DNA of 20,784 nt from Rhodothermaceae bacterium (GTDB lineage Bacteria > Bacteroidota > Rhodothermia > Rhodothermales > Rubricoccaceae): the NCBI GenBank assembly GCA_013003465.1, contig JABDIZ010000235.1, positions 1 to 20,784 on the forward strand. The letters run 5' to 3'. Every line of letters starts with the position of its first letter. Position 1 is the stretch's first letter. The position numbers were made by a program, and so were the translations under genes. Positions 12,976 to 20,784 of this stretch are shown here, one piece after another. The notes beneath the pieces were generated by a model, which made no database searches, had not been told where the DNA came from, and was given only the letters and a program-made list of their open reading frames with translations.

Positions 12976-14214
12976 ATGGATGCCAAGCCCACCTATACAG
13001 TGCCTGACGATCCCAGCACGGCGACTGCCGGCGATGGCGCGGGACTGTATGACGAGTTTACTCCCGAAGAACAGGCCCGAGGTCAAGAAGCCTTCTGGTG
13101 GACGCTTCGCACCCTACTTCGGCATCGCTGGCTCATCATCGGGCTGACGTTCCTCGCGGGCATTGGCTCCATTGCCATCAGCCTGATGCTCCCCGTGTGG
13201 TACCGCGCCGAGACCCGCGTGCTGCTCCCTGAAGGAGGCGACTCGTCCATGCTCAGCATGCTAAATGAAGTGGCCCCCGGCGCCGCGGCCCTCATCGGCG
13301 GCTCAAGTGGCGAATACACCCGCTACCTTTCGATCCTCACCAGCCGCACGCTCCTCGATCGCACAGTGGAGCGGTTCAATCTAGTAGAGGTGTATGAAAC
13401 GACGGAGACCGAAGACCCCCGGGGCAACGCGATCAAGATGCTGATCGAAAACTTCGAGTACAACGTTGCTCTCGACTTCGATTACCTCGGCGTCGCCATG
13501 CTCGATCAAGACCCCGAACGCGCCGCCCTGATGGCCAACTTCATGGTGGACGAACTCAACCGCACGAATACCCGCCTGACGGCCGCGAACGCCCGTCAGA
13601 ACCGCGAGTTCATTGAAGGGCGCTTGGCCCTGGCAGAGGCCCAACTGGACTCCGCGCAAACCGAGTTGCAAGTGTTCCAAGAGCAGTCGGGCGTCCTTGA
13701 CGTCGAGCTACAAGGGGGTGCCTTCTACGCGGCGCTCGCTGACGCTCGGGCACAGGTCACCGAACTGGAAATCGAATACGGCGCGTTACGGCGCCAATAC
13801 GGCGATGAGAATCCCGGCGTTGAAGCCGCGCGTGATGCCTTGACCGAGGCTCGTGCTTCCCTCAACACACTTCAAAGCGGTGGCGACGCGATTCTCCCCG
13901 TACCCATGGGCTCGCTCCCGGAGGTCGGCCGCCGCTACGCCAATCTCTACCAGGAAGTCGTTACTCAGGGCCGCATCATTGAGGTGGTGCGCCCGCTCCT
14001 TGAGCAAGCGCGTTTTCAAGAGGACCGCGAAGCAAAAGCCGTTCAGGTGCTCGACCCCGCGATCCCGCCCATGCGCAAAGCCAAGCCGAAGCGCGCATAT
14101 ATCGTGATCGCAGCCACGTTCTCGGTGCTCTTGCTGGCCTGCGTATTCGTTCTGGCGCGCGCCTGGTGGCGTATCCATGCTGCCGAAATTGCCCAGCAGC
14201 TTCGAGAGGCCTGA
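12976..14214 (+). CDS. Wzz-type polysaccharide chain-length determinant (PCP protein)
   Basis: A 412-residue polysaccharide co-polymerase that sets chain length and links synthesis to export. It has a cytoplasmic N-terminal tail (1-50), a first membrane helix (about 52-73), a long periplasmic part with a Wzz domain beginning VWYRAETRVLLP and a coiled-coil region (about 200-300), a conserved approach to the second helix (LDPAIPPMRKAKPKR, about 357-373), and a second membrane helix (about 375-396). The tail is only 16 residues, and no Walker motif or tyrosine cluster is present, so there is no fused BY-kinase; any kinase must be encoded elsewhere. It lies 42 bp after the export protein gene on the same strand and very probably shares its transcript. 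Confidence 0.88.
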   Translation: MDAKPTYTVPDDPSTATAGDGAGLYDEFTPEEQARGQEAFWWTLRTLLRHRWLIIGLTFLAGIGSIAISLMLPVWYRAETRVLLPEGGDSSMLSMLNEVAPGAAALIGGSSGEYTRYLSILTSRTLLDRTVERFNLVEVYETTETEDPRGNAIKMLIENFEYNVALDFDYLGVAMLDQDPERAALMANFMVDELNRTNTRLTAANARQNREFIEGRLALAEAQLDSAQTELQVFQEQSGVLDVELQGGAFYAALADARAQVTELEIEYGALRRQYGDENPGVEAARDALTEARASLNTLQSGGDAILPVPMGSLPEVGRRYANLYQEVVTQGRIIEVVRPLLEQARFQEDREAKAVQVLDPAIPPMRKAKPKRAYIVIAATFSVLLLACVFVLARAWWRIHAAEIAQQLREA

Positions 14215-14257
14215 GTCTCCCTGCGCGCCTGCCTTTCGCGCCTCCGCCTGCGTCGCC

Positions 14258-15721
14258 ATGCCATCCCTCGCCTCGCTCTCCGATGACGCACTCCGCCGCT
14301 GGGGCGAAGGCACACTGATTGCGATCCTGGCCGGTAGTCTCGTGGTCACCGGCGTCGTGATCTGGAGGGTGCCGGATGCAGCCCCGCTGCTTCCGCTCGG
14401 GCTGCTCGCCATACTCGGAGCGGGCATGCTCTTTCGGCATCCTCGCCTCAACTTTATCCTCTGGCTAGGTGGGCTTGCGCTCCTGCTCTCCTCTGATGAA
14501 GGCATTCAGTTGCACGAGGCGCTCTATGGGCTCTATTTCTACGGGTACCTGATGTACTGGTACGGGCGCCGCGTCCTACTCTATCGGAGCCGATTCGTGC
14601 GCGGCTTAGAAGACCAGACAGCGCTGCTACTCATCGTCTTCGGTCTCCTCGGCGGCATCGCTCTCGGCCTTCTCTTTGGTGCCGACCCGATGCGACTCCG
14701 GGGCGAAACCCTCGCCTTCTCCTTGCTCGCGCTTTACTTCCCAGTCAAGGAGTTCGTCGTCCGTGAGAAAAAGGGTCCCTTGATCGTGCTCGGCCTGATC
14801 ACGTGGATTGGGCTCTATGTGACCGTGGACAATGCATTGTACACGCAGCGAGCCTTTGCGGAAGCAACCGCCGTGTGGGAAATCGCCGACGTGCGGATCG
14901 CCGGTCGCGAGCTGCTGCTGGTCTTTTCTGCGTTGCTGCTGCTCGCACTGACCTCCACCGTACGAGGAGCCAAGCACACCCTCGTTACGATGAGTCTGCT
15001 GGCGATCGTGCTGGCCGGCCTGATTCTCACCAAATCGCGCGCGTTCTGGGTCGCCTTTCTGCTGGGAGCGGCGGTCCTTATGCTTTTGGTTCGGGGCGAC
15101 GACCGCCGCCGCTTGCTTCTCCGATCGGCTGGCGGCGCCCTCGCCTTCCTTGTGGTGGCTTACATCCTAATCGGCCCCTACCTCTACCTGATGGTGTCAG
15201 GCATCCTCAACCGGTTCGCTACGCTCTCCGCCGCGACGACAGACATCTCCCTGGTAAACCGGATCGAAGAAGCCAAGGCCGTCGCCGCGCGAGCCCGCCT
15301 GAATCCGGTGCTCGGCTACGGATTCGGCACAACGTATTCGTTCTTCAACCTCACCTACTGGTTGACAGACACGAAGAGCTACATCCACAACGGCTACATC
15401 GCAGTATGGTACAAGCTCGGGCTCTGGGGCGTCGTGCTGATCGGCCTCCTGTGGGGGAGCGTGTTAAGGCAAGCCCTCCGCCTGTGTCGTCAGGTGACCC
15501 TACCACCATTCTATCGTGCCCTGGCTTCGGGTACAGCAGCCTGCCTTCTCTGCCTGGTGCTCCCTGTCTACACGACGAGCGTCTTCTTCGAGGATGAGAA
15601 ACTCAGTGCGTTCGCACTCGTGGCAGCTTTGACGATGGGCATAGCCCAGCGATTCGAGAAGCAGTCTCAACGCCTCCCTGAGAAACTGTCCTCGGTGGCC
15701 TCCTCTCCGCGTCATCTGTGA
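14258..15721 (+). CDS. O-antigen ligase/polymerase-type membrane protein (Wzy_C domain)
   Basis: A 487-residue polytopic inner-membrane protein with 10 or more hydrophobic segments. The large periplasmic loop typical of WaaL/Wzy proteins is recognisable: LILTKSRAFWVAFLLG (Arg261), then NPVLGYGFGT (349-358), then SYIHNGYIAVWYKLGLWG (His377). Such proteins either polymerise repeat units or ligate glycan to lipid A core or protein; sequence alone rarely separates the two. Here, beside Wzx and Wzz, a polymerase (Wzy) role is more likely. I place the start at ATG 14258, 43 bp after the wzz stop; a frame from 14177 would overlap wzz and add 27 residues unlike a membrane-protein N-terminus. The stop overlaps the next start in GTGA. 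Confidence 0.82.
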   Translation: MPSLASLSDDALRRWGEGTLIAILAGSLVVTGVVIWRVPDAAPLLPLGLLAILGAGMLFRHPRLNFILWLGGLALLLSSDEGIQLHEALYGLYFYGYLMYWYGRRVLLYRSRFVRGLEDQTALLLIVFGLLGGIALGLLFGADPMRLRGETLAFSLLALYFPVKEFVVREKKGPLIVLGLITWIGLYVTVDNALYTQRAFAEATAVWEIADVRIAGRELLLVFSALLLLALTSTVRGAKHTLVTMSLLAIVLAGLILTKSRAFWVAFLLGAAVLMLLVRGDDRRRLLLRSAGGALAFLVVAYILIGPYLYLMVSGILNRFATLSAATTDISLVNRIEEAKAVAARARLNPVLGYGFGTTYSFFNLTYWLTDTKSYIHNGYIAVWYKLGLWGVVLIGLLWGSVLRQALRLCRQVTLPPFYRALASGTAACLLCLVLPVYTTSVFFEDEKLSAFALVAALTMGIAQRFEKQSQRLPEKLSSVASSPRHL

Positions 15722-17232
15722 GCGACGAGGTCTCGATTCGCGGGCAACGGGGGGCAGATTCCGGGGACCAGCCCCTGGCTGGCTCAGCGCAGGAGGGGCT
15801 GCCAGCTCCGAAGCCTGAGCGTTGGAAGGAGCGCATCTCGCGCAACCTCATTGCGCTGACGGTAGCACGCGGGGTCACTACGGTCTTCACCCTTCTCCTC
15901 ACGGCCTACCTTACGCGCACCCTCGAGCCCCAAGCGTACGGCATCCTCGGGTTTGGCACGGCGCTCCTCTCCTACTTCCTTCTCTTTACTCGGCTCGGCT
16001 TCGATGTGGTAGGGGTCCGTGAGGTGGCACGTGCACCCGAGCGCGTCATTGAGTTGACGGGGACGATTACGGGCATTCAATTCATCCTCTCAGTGACAGC
16101 TTATGTCCTTTATGCCATGGTGGTTCTGTTGCTACCGAAGAGCGGGCTGTTCAAGCTCGTCCTCTTGGTTCAGGGGCTCGCCCTGTTTGCCCAGGCCATT
16201 TCAATGGAATGGGTGTATCAAGGCGTCGAGCGCATGGGCGTCCTGGCTGTTCGCAGCGTAGCCATCGCCGTCCTTCACCTGGCGGCCGTCCTCTTCTTCG
16301 TTCATAGCCCCGAGGATGTCCTGCTGGCCGCGGCGGCTCAGGTCGGTGCCCTCCTGTTGCTCAACGGCTGGTTGGTCTTCACCCTCGTCCGAAACTTCGG
16401 ACGCTTTCGGCTTCATTGGAATCTCCAAGCATGGCGCGCGCTGCTCCCCTCTGCCCTACCGATTGCAGCCAGCACATTCATGATCGGAGTGTTCTACAAC
16501 CTCGATCTGGTGATGCTGGGGGTCTTCAGGGGCGAGGCCGAGGTCGGCCTCTATACGGCAAGCGTCCGGGCGCTCACCGCCGTACTCATTCCAGCCATCG
16601 TCATCGCGCAGGCCTTCTTTCCTGCGCTTTCTCATGTGCATGAGCAACTTCCCCTCATGCGCGAACGAGCACGCCGCTTTGCCGCTCTCATGCTACCCGT
16701 AGGCCTTCCCTTGGCCACCGCGACGGCCCTGCTCGCCCACCCGCTCATCGTCCTCTTTGCTGGTGATGTCTACGCTCCAGCAGCCAGTGCCTTCGCCCTG
16801 CTGATGGTGAATGCTGGAGTGGTCTACGTAAATATGACGCTGGGCCAGCCCATACTCGCGTGGAACCGGGAGAAGGCCTATATGGCGATCCTCGGCGGCG
16901 GGGCTCTCCTTGATGTGGTGTTGAATCTGTTCCTGATTCCTCGCTACGGGATCGTCGGGGCCGCCTCGACGACCGTGCTCGCGCAAGGGATGGTGGGCGC
17001 TGGTCTGGCGATTGTACACATCCGCCTCGTCCACCAAGCCTATCTCGGCCTCCTAGCGCGCACGGCAGTAGCCACCGCACTCGGCGTGGTCGTGCCGATT
17101 GTGCTGTTGCAACGTGTCGATGCACCTCTGCTGCTGATTCTCCTTGCGATTGCCGGGAGCTACAGCCTCGCTGCTTGGCTCTTTCGACTGCTTCCTATGG
17201 CCACGCTGCGCCGTCTTCTCGCCCGTTCGTGA
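15718..17232 (+). CDS. Wzx-type oligosaccharide flippase (MOP superfamily)
   Basis: A 504-residue polytopic protein that should move undecaprenyl-linked repeat units across the inner membrane. After a polar N-terminal tail of about 40 residues it begins with the family opening ISRNLIALTVARGVTTVFTLLLTAYLTRTLEPQAYG, where the charged residues of the first helix and the LxPxxYG end are typical. The remaining sequence is hydrophobic segments with basic cytoplasmic turns, consistent with about 12-14 helices, and a MOP pattern at IAASTFMIGVFYNLDLVMLG. The start is GTG, overlapping the previous stop by 4 nt (GTGA), so translation is probably coupled. Its stop TGA shares one base with the next ATG. 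Confidence 0.88.
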   Translation: MSDEVSIRGQRGADSGDQPLAGSAQEGLPAPKPERWKERISRNLIALTVARGVTTVFTLLLTAYLTRTLEPQAYGILGFGTALLSYFLLFTRLGFDVVGVREVARAPERVIELTGTITGIQFILSVTAYVLYAMVVLLLPKSGLFKLVLLVQGLALFAQAISMEWVYQGVERMGVLAVRSVAIAVLHLAAVLFFVHSPEDVLLAAAAQVGALLLLNGWLVFTLVRNFGRFRLHWNLQAWRALLPSALPIAASTFMIGVFYNLDLVMLGVFRGEAEVGLYTASVRALTAVLIPAIVIAQAFFPALSHVHEQLPLMRERARRFAALMLPVGLPLATATALLAHPLIVLFAGDVYAPAASAFALLMVNAGVVYVNMTLGQPILAWNREKAYMAILGGGALLDVVLNLFLIPRYGIVGAASTTVLAQGMVGAGLAIVHIRLVHQAYLGLLARTAVATALGVVVPIVLLQRVDAPLLLILLAIAGSYSLAAWLFRLLPMATLRRLLARS

Positions 17233-18461
17233 TGCCTTCGCCCGTCTACCCCAGGCTTCTCTTGTTCGATCCCTATGCCGGGGGCCACCACGCGGAGCAT
17301 ATTCATCACCTGATGGGAGCGTGGCAACGGCGGTGCGAAGAGGGCTGGCTGGTGGCAGCGGTTGCTCCTCGCCTGCTGGAGCAACACCCCAGCCTTGCCG
17401 ACGTTGCCTTCGATGACGACACGCGCGGTGCTCGCTTGGTCCCTCTGGCCGGAGCCGAAGTGCTCGGGGGCCCTGCTCCGCACTCCCTGGCTCAGGTTGG
17501 ACGGATCAACGGGCGATTACTCTCCGCTGCCGTCGCTGATCACCGACCCGCACGCGTGCACGCCCTCTATCTGGACCACTTGCAACTGGCTCTGGCGATG
17601 CGGCTTCGCCTGCCCTACCCTGCTCGCCTCTCGGGCCTGCTGTTCCGTCCCGACTTTCACTACGGGCAATTCGAGACCGCACCCCCACCTGTGACCGAGC
17701 GGGTTCGGCGCTTTCGAAAAAAGCTCGTGCTGCGGGCGGCCCTGAGACACCCGCTCCTCGACACAGTCCTCACGCTCGACTACACGGCCGTCGAGCCCCT
17801 CGCCGCCCTGACCTCACGCGTACGCATTGAGGCGGTCCCCGAGCCCATGGATACCAGCGGAGCACAGGTGCCCTCAGCGACCGTCCGTGCTGGATTGGGC
17901 GTTGAGCCCGGCAGAGTGCTGCTGGTGCTCTTCGGCATTCTGGACGAACGCAAGGGTGTCCCAGCCCTCCTGCAAGCACTCTTGCATCTGGAGGATAGCG
18001 GATGCAGCCAAGTCACCGTAGTTCTGGCGGGGCGTCTCGCCGCTGCGGATCGGGCGCGTATCGAAGACTTGATCACCCGCGTCCGCGAGCGACCCGTGCA
18101 GCTGATCCTGCGCGAAGGGTTCGTGCCAGACGAGGAGATCCAGAGTTTGCTCGGAGCCGCTGATCTCGTCCTGGTGCCCTACCAGCGCCACGTCGGATCC
18201 AGCGGCGTCTTGGTTCGGGCTGCTGCCGTGGGCACGCCCATCCTGAGCCAGGATTATGGCCTTATGGGGGAACAGACACGCGTACTGCACCTCGGCCAAG
18301 CTGCCGACACGACCTCACCCGAGGCCATCGCGGAGGGCATCCGCCAGTTCCTGGCTGATCCGATGCGCGGATTTGACCTAGATCGCGCCCGTGCCTTCGC
18401 CGCCCAGAACACCCCCGAGGGCTACGCCGACGCGACGCTGGACGCCCTGTTATCCTCCTAG
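17232..18461 (+). CDS. GT-B fold glycosyltransferase (GT4-like)
   Basis: A 409-residue glycosyltransferase, the only one in the operon, likely adding a sugar to the growing lipid-linked repeat unit on the cytoplasmic side. The N-terminal domain starts LLLFDPYAGGHHAEH with a Gly-His-rich acceptor-side loop (17-20). The C-terminal GT4-like domain starts near 228 (VLLVLFGILDERKGVPALLQAL) and contains LREGFVPDEEIQSLLGAADLVLVPYQ (293-318) and GSSGVLVRAAAVGTPILSQ (322-340). The usual EX7E motif is not visible: the second Glu position reads Arg (VRAAA). The donor-binding site may therefore be atypical or the family may be a relative of GT4. The ATG at 17232 overlaps the wzx stop (TGATG); a frame from 17175 would lie inside wzx. 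Sugar and linkage are unknown. Confidence 0.82.
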   Translation: MPSPVYPRLLLFDPYAGGHHAEHIHHLMGAWQRRCEEGWLVAAVAPRLLEQHPSLADVAFDDDTRGARLVPLAGAEVLGGPAPHSLAQVGRINGRLLSAAVADHRPARVHALYLDHLQLALAMRLRLPYPARLSGLLFRPDFHYGQFETAPPPVTERVRRFRKKLVLRAALRHPLLDTVLTLDYTAVEPLAALTSRVRIEAVPEPMDTSGAQVPSATVRAGLGVEPGRVLLVLFGILDERKGVPALLQALLHLEDSGCSQVTVVLAGRLAAADRARIEDLITRVRERPVQLILREGFVPDEEIQSLLGAADLVLVPYQRHVGSSGVLVRAAAVGTPILSQDYGLMGEQTRVLHLGQAADTTSPEAIAEGIRQFLADPMRGFDLDRARAFAAQNTPEGYADATLDALLSS

Positions 18462-18465
18462 GTCG

Positions 18466-18927
18466 TCACGCGCGCCCCGTGTGGCCGAAGCCACCGGCAC
18501 CACGCGTGGTCTCTTCTAACGACTCCACCGGCTCGAACCGCACGGACATGTAGCGTGCCACGACGAGCTGCGCGATCCGCTCGCCGCGCGTGACGAGGAA
18601 GGGCTCCGGGCCGTGGTTGATGAGAATCACCTTGCACTCGCCCCGGTAGTCACTATCGATGGTGCCTGGGCTGTTGAGCACCGTGACGCCGTGCCTGGCA
18701 GCGAGACCGCTTCGGGGGCGCACCTGCCCCTCGGTGCCCTCGGGCAACGCGATCTGGAGGCCCGTAGGAACGAGGGCGAACTGGCCGGGCTGAAGCGTCA
18801 TCGGCGCCTCTTCAGGCACGGCGGCCCGGAGGTCGAGTCCGGCGCTGGCGCTCGTCGCGTGGGCGGGCAGGTCCAGGCCCTCGCCGTGAGGCAGTACGTG
18901 AAGCGGGACGGAGACAAGATCGGTCAT
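18466..18927 (-). CDS. dut: dUTP diphosphatase
   Basis: A 153-residue trimeric-type dUTPase, hydrolysing dUTP to dUMP and PPi; it keeps uracil out of DNA and feeds thymidylate synthesis. All five motifs are present in order: SAGLDLRA (28-35), RPRSGLAARHG (70-80), GTIDSDYRGE (88-97, with Asp91 and the uracil-pocket Tyr94), RGERIAQLVV (114-123), and the C-terminal P-loop-like RGAGGFGHTG (142-151). The length is standard. It converges with the glycosyltransferase gene with only 4 bp between the stop codons. The ATG at 18927 lies 12 nt from a strong hairpin that separates dut from the POT transporter gene upstream on the same strand. Confidence 0.96.
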   Translation of the reverse strand: MTDLVSVPLHVLPHGEGLDLPAHATSASAGLDLRAAVPEEAPMTLQPGQFALVPTGLQIALPEGTEGQVRPRSGLAARHGVTVLNSPGTIDSDYRGECKVILINHGPEPFLVTRGERIAQLVVARYMSVRFEPVESLEETTRGAGGFGHTGRA

Positions 18928-18939
18928 GGCAGAAACGAG

Positions 18940-18967
18940 GTCGGGGCGACCGGCTGGCCGCCCCGAC
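18940..18967 (-). terminator. Strong hairpin between the POT transporter gene and dut
   Basis: GTCGGGGCG (18940-18948) and CGCCCCGAC (18959-18967) form a perfect 9 bp GC-rich stem with a 10 nt loop. In the minus-strand transcript it lies 22 nt after the POT stop and is followed by CTCGTTTCTG, a weak T-run, as expected for a terminator. It is also in the dut leader, so it could instead act as an attenuator or protect a processed end. Confidence 0.55.
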
Positions 18968-18989
18968 GCATACGGGTGAGAAGGGTGGC

Positions 18990-20576
18990 TTACTCGATGT
19001 CGCCGATCAGGCGCTTGACGAAGGGGCTCAAGATCAGCGCGACCACGCCACCGCCGCCCACGAGCATCGCGACAAACGAGAACAGCTCGGCCGCTGGAAG
19101 GTCCTCGATCTGACCCGCCATCAGCCCCGCGAACAGGTTGCCTAGCGCGGCGGCCACGAACCAGATGCCCATCATCTGGCTGACGCGGCTACGCGGGGCC
19201 AGCTTGGTCATGGAACTCAGGCCGACCGGGCTCAGACACAGCTCACCGACCGTGTGCAGAAAGTACGTCACGATGAGCCAGCCCACCGGCACCGACCCGG
19301 CGGCGACCGCTGCGGCATCCGTCGCCGTGCCCCAGGAGATCACGAAGAAGCCTGCGGCCAGCCCCAGCAGGCCCAGCCCGAACTTGACGGGGATGCTCGG
19401 GTTGGCGTTGCGCCGCGCCAGCCACACCCAGAGCGCGCCGAAGATGGGCGCAAAGATGACGATGAACAGCGGGTTGATGAGTTGGAGCGTGGAGGCGGGA
19501 ATGACGGTCCCGAACATCTCGCGGTCCACGAGGTCTCGCGCGACGAGGTTGAGCGAGGAACCCGCCTGCTCGAATCCACTCCAGAAGAGCGCGGCCAGGA
19601 TGAACAGCCAGAAGATGACCCCGAGCCGCTTCCGCTCGGTCGTGTTGTGCCCTCCCGCGAAGATGATGTAGGCGAAGTAGGCCATCGTGATCAGCACGAC
19701 GACGACGCCCAGACTACCGGCGAGCCCTTCGAGCGTGAGCCCGATGGCCCCCGTGGACATGAGGTAACCGAATAAGACCACTGCGGCGGCGAAGCCTGCG
19801 GCGATGCCGTAGAACTTCTTCTCGGCTGCAGCGACCTCCTCGGGCCGCCGGTCTGTCTGGAGTTCGCCAGCGCCCAGCAGGTGGCGCTCACCGAGCTTGT
19901 ACTGGATCAGGCCAAAGAGCATCCCGATGCCCGCCAGCGAAAAGCCCCAGTGCCAGTTGTACCCCTCGCCGACGATGCCGCAGAGCAGCGGGCCCAGGAT
20001 CGCGCCGATGTTGATCCCCATGTAGAAGATGGAGAACCCGGCGTCCCGGCGGGCACCGCCCTCGGGATAGATGTCGCCCACGATAGCCGACACGTTCGGC
20101 TTGAGGAGCCCCGTCCCGAGCACCACGAAGATGAGGCCGAGGAAGAACGTCGGCATCTCGGGCAGGCCGACCAGCGGGGCCGCCATCGTGAAGTGGCCGA
20201 GCGCGATGATGCACCCCCCTACGAAGACGGCCTTTCTTCCGCCCCACAGGTTGTCGGCGACCCAGCCGCCCGGCAGCGAGAGGACGTATACGAAGAAGGT
20301 GTAGAGCCCGTAGATGGCCGTCGCCTGCCCGTCGGCGAAGCCGAAGCCGGGGTTGGCGGCCGCCAGCGGCGCCGTCATGAACAAGACCAGGAGCGCGCGC
20401 ATCCCGTAGTACGAGAACCGCTCCCACATCTCGGTAAAGAAGAGCGTGGAGAGGCCGCGGGGATGCCCGAACCACTCCTCCCCTCCAGCCAGCGCGGCCG
20501 CCTCGCCGTGCTGCGCGCTTATGACGCTCCCGCCGGCACGGGGGTCTTGGATTTCATCGCCTGGGGTCTTTGCCAT
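18990..20576 (-). CDS. POT/PTR2-family proton-coupled peptide transporter
   Basis: A 528-residue MFS transporter of the POT family, importing di- and tripeptides with protons across the inner membrane. The hallmark of the first helix, FFTEMWERFSYYGMRALL, contains the ExxER proton-coupling motif (Glu49, Glu52, Arg53). Further signatures are LPGGWVADNLWGGRKAVFVGG after helix 3, GTGLLKPNVSAIVGDIYP, FSIFYMGINIGAILGPLLCG and the late motif ELCLSPVGLSSMTKLAP. About 14 hydrophobic segments are seen, with the extra helix pair of bacterial POTs in the middle. I start at the ATG at 20576 (MAKTPGDEIQ); extending to GTG 20684 adds 36 Arg/Ser-rich residues that look non-coding. The stop at 18990 is followed by a terminator-like hairpin. 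Confidence 0.93.
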   Translation of the reverse strand: MAKTPGDEIQDPRAGGSVISAQHGEAAALAGGEEWFGHPRGLSTLFFTEMWERFSYYGMRALLVLFMTAPLAAANPGFGFADGQATAIYGLYTFFVYVLSLPGGWVADNLWGGRKAVFVGGCIIALGHFTMAAPLVGLPEMPTFFLGLIFVVLGTGLLKPNVSAIVGDIYPEGGARRDAGFSIFYMGINIGAILGPLLCGIVGEGYNWHWGFSLAGIGMLFGLIQYKLGERHLLGAGELQTDRRPEEVAAAEKKFYGIAAGFAAAVVLFGYLMSTGAIGLTLEGLAGSLGVVVVLITMAYFAYIIFAGGHNTTERKRLGVIFWLFILAALFWSGFEQAGSSLNLVARDLVDREMFGTVIPASTLQLINPLFIVIFAPIFGALWVWLARRNANPSIPVKFGLGLLGLAAGFFVISWGTATDAAAVAAGSVPVGWLIVTYFLHTVGELCLSPVGLSSMTKLAPRSRVSQMMGIWFVAAALGNLFAGLMAGQIEDLPAAELFSFVAMLVGGGGVVALILSPFVKRLIGDIE

Positions 20577-20784
20577 AATGGATGCTGGGTGGGAATGGTC
20601 AGAAGGCCGGGCCACGCACCGGCGCAAACGTGCAGAAGATAGGAAGAATGGAGCGGAATAACAGGGCGTTTCACCGGTCCGCACGCGCGGACTCCCTACC
20701 CAGTCACCCCTGTGAGCCGAGCCGATGGCGCTCCGAGTAACAGCGCGGCCGGCGCTCAGTCCGCGTCGTCGAGCAGTCGACGGG
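20577..20784. other. Upstream region of the POT gene with a hairpin and possible end of another gene
   Basis: A perfect 6 bp dyad, GTCCGC/GCGGAC with loop ACGC, lies at 20677-20692. A minus-strand frame enters from the right edge and ends at TGA 20756-20758 (last residues RRLLDDAD), which could be the 3' end of a neighbouring gene terminated by that hairpin. Equally, plus-strand frames from GTG 20712 or ATG 20724 stay open to the edge. The fragment is too short to choose. A -7-like element CACGTTTG on the minus strand (20625-20632) might serve the POT gene, but it has no visible -33 partner. Confidence 0.25.

Noticed and set aside
14177..14257. Earlier start for the O-antigen ligase-like protein
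   Set aside because: It overlaps wzz and adds a Pro/Ser/Cys-rich stretch unlike a membrane-protein N-terminus; the ATG at 14258 fits better, though the earlier start is not excluded.
18481..18494. GTGGC-CGAA-GCCAC hairpin near the convergent glycosyltransferase/dut ends
   Set aside because: The stem has only 5 bp, lies within the dut coding sequence (GFGHTG motif) and has no T-tract, so it is more simply explained by coding constraint.
1..20784. CRISPR array, tRNA, rRNA, insertion sequence or prophage genes
   Set aside because: I looked for regularly spaced repeats, cloverleaf-like segments, transposase or integrase motifs and phage genes and saw none.

Overview
The window is a high-GC, gene-dense piece of a bacterial chromosome with no tRNA, rRNA, CRISPR array or insertion sequence that I can see. 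The gene set is that of a diderm (Gram-negative) bacterium: an LpxH-type lipid A enzyme, a bifunctional PBP1A, a polysaccharide export system and the MEP-pathway gene ispE. Start codons generally lack a Shine-Dalgarno sequence. One rhomboid carries a C-terminal tail like those I associate with Bacteroidota, and one gene start has a Bacteroidota-like -33/-7 promoter. Together with the GC content this suggests a halophilic or marine member of the Rhodothermota/Bacteroidota lineage. That placement is inference.

Left part (1-4402, all minus strand): the 5' portion of a CPA2-type cation:proton antiporter gene runs off the left edge, followed by about 350 bp without a gene. Then comes an operon transcribed right to left: an active-looking rhomboid protease, a second rhomboid whose catalytic Ser is Trp, and a membrane-anchored endonuclease/exonuclease/phosphatase (EEP) protein overlapping it by 20 nt. 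A divergent intergenic region with an interrupted palindrome separates this from the plus-strand genes.

Centre (4584-10930): lpxH-like phosphatase and PBP1A genes follow each other, with a (CT)7 tract at the lpxH 3' end. A heptamer-based inverted repeat then precedes a SbcD-type nuclease gene that has no sbcC beside it. A convergent methyltransferase gene (shared hairpin terminator) and ispE lie on the minus strand.

Right part (11071-18461, plus strand): a compact surface-polysaccharide operon encodes an SLBB/Wza-type exporter, a Wzz chain-length regulator without kinase domain, an O-antigen ligase/polymerase-type membrane protein, a Wzx flippase and a GT-B glycosyltransferase. The last three genes overlap by stop/start codons. 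No initiating phosphoglycosyltransferase or nucleotide-sugar gene is present here, so the cluster must rely on genes elsewhere. It meets dut head-on with a 4 bp gap. Upstream of dut, on the minus strand, lie a strong hairpin and a POT-family peptide transporter gene.

I found no clearly new multi-gene system. The most interesting signals are the catalytically altered rhomboid paired with an intact one, the CT tract whose slippage would fuse LpxH to PBP1A, and the heptamer inverted repeat.
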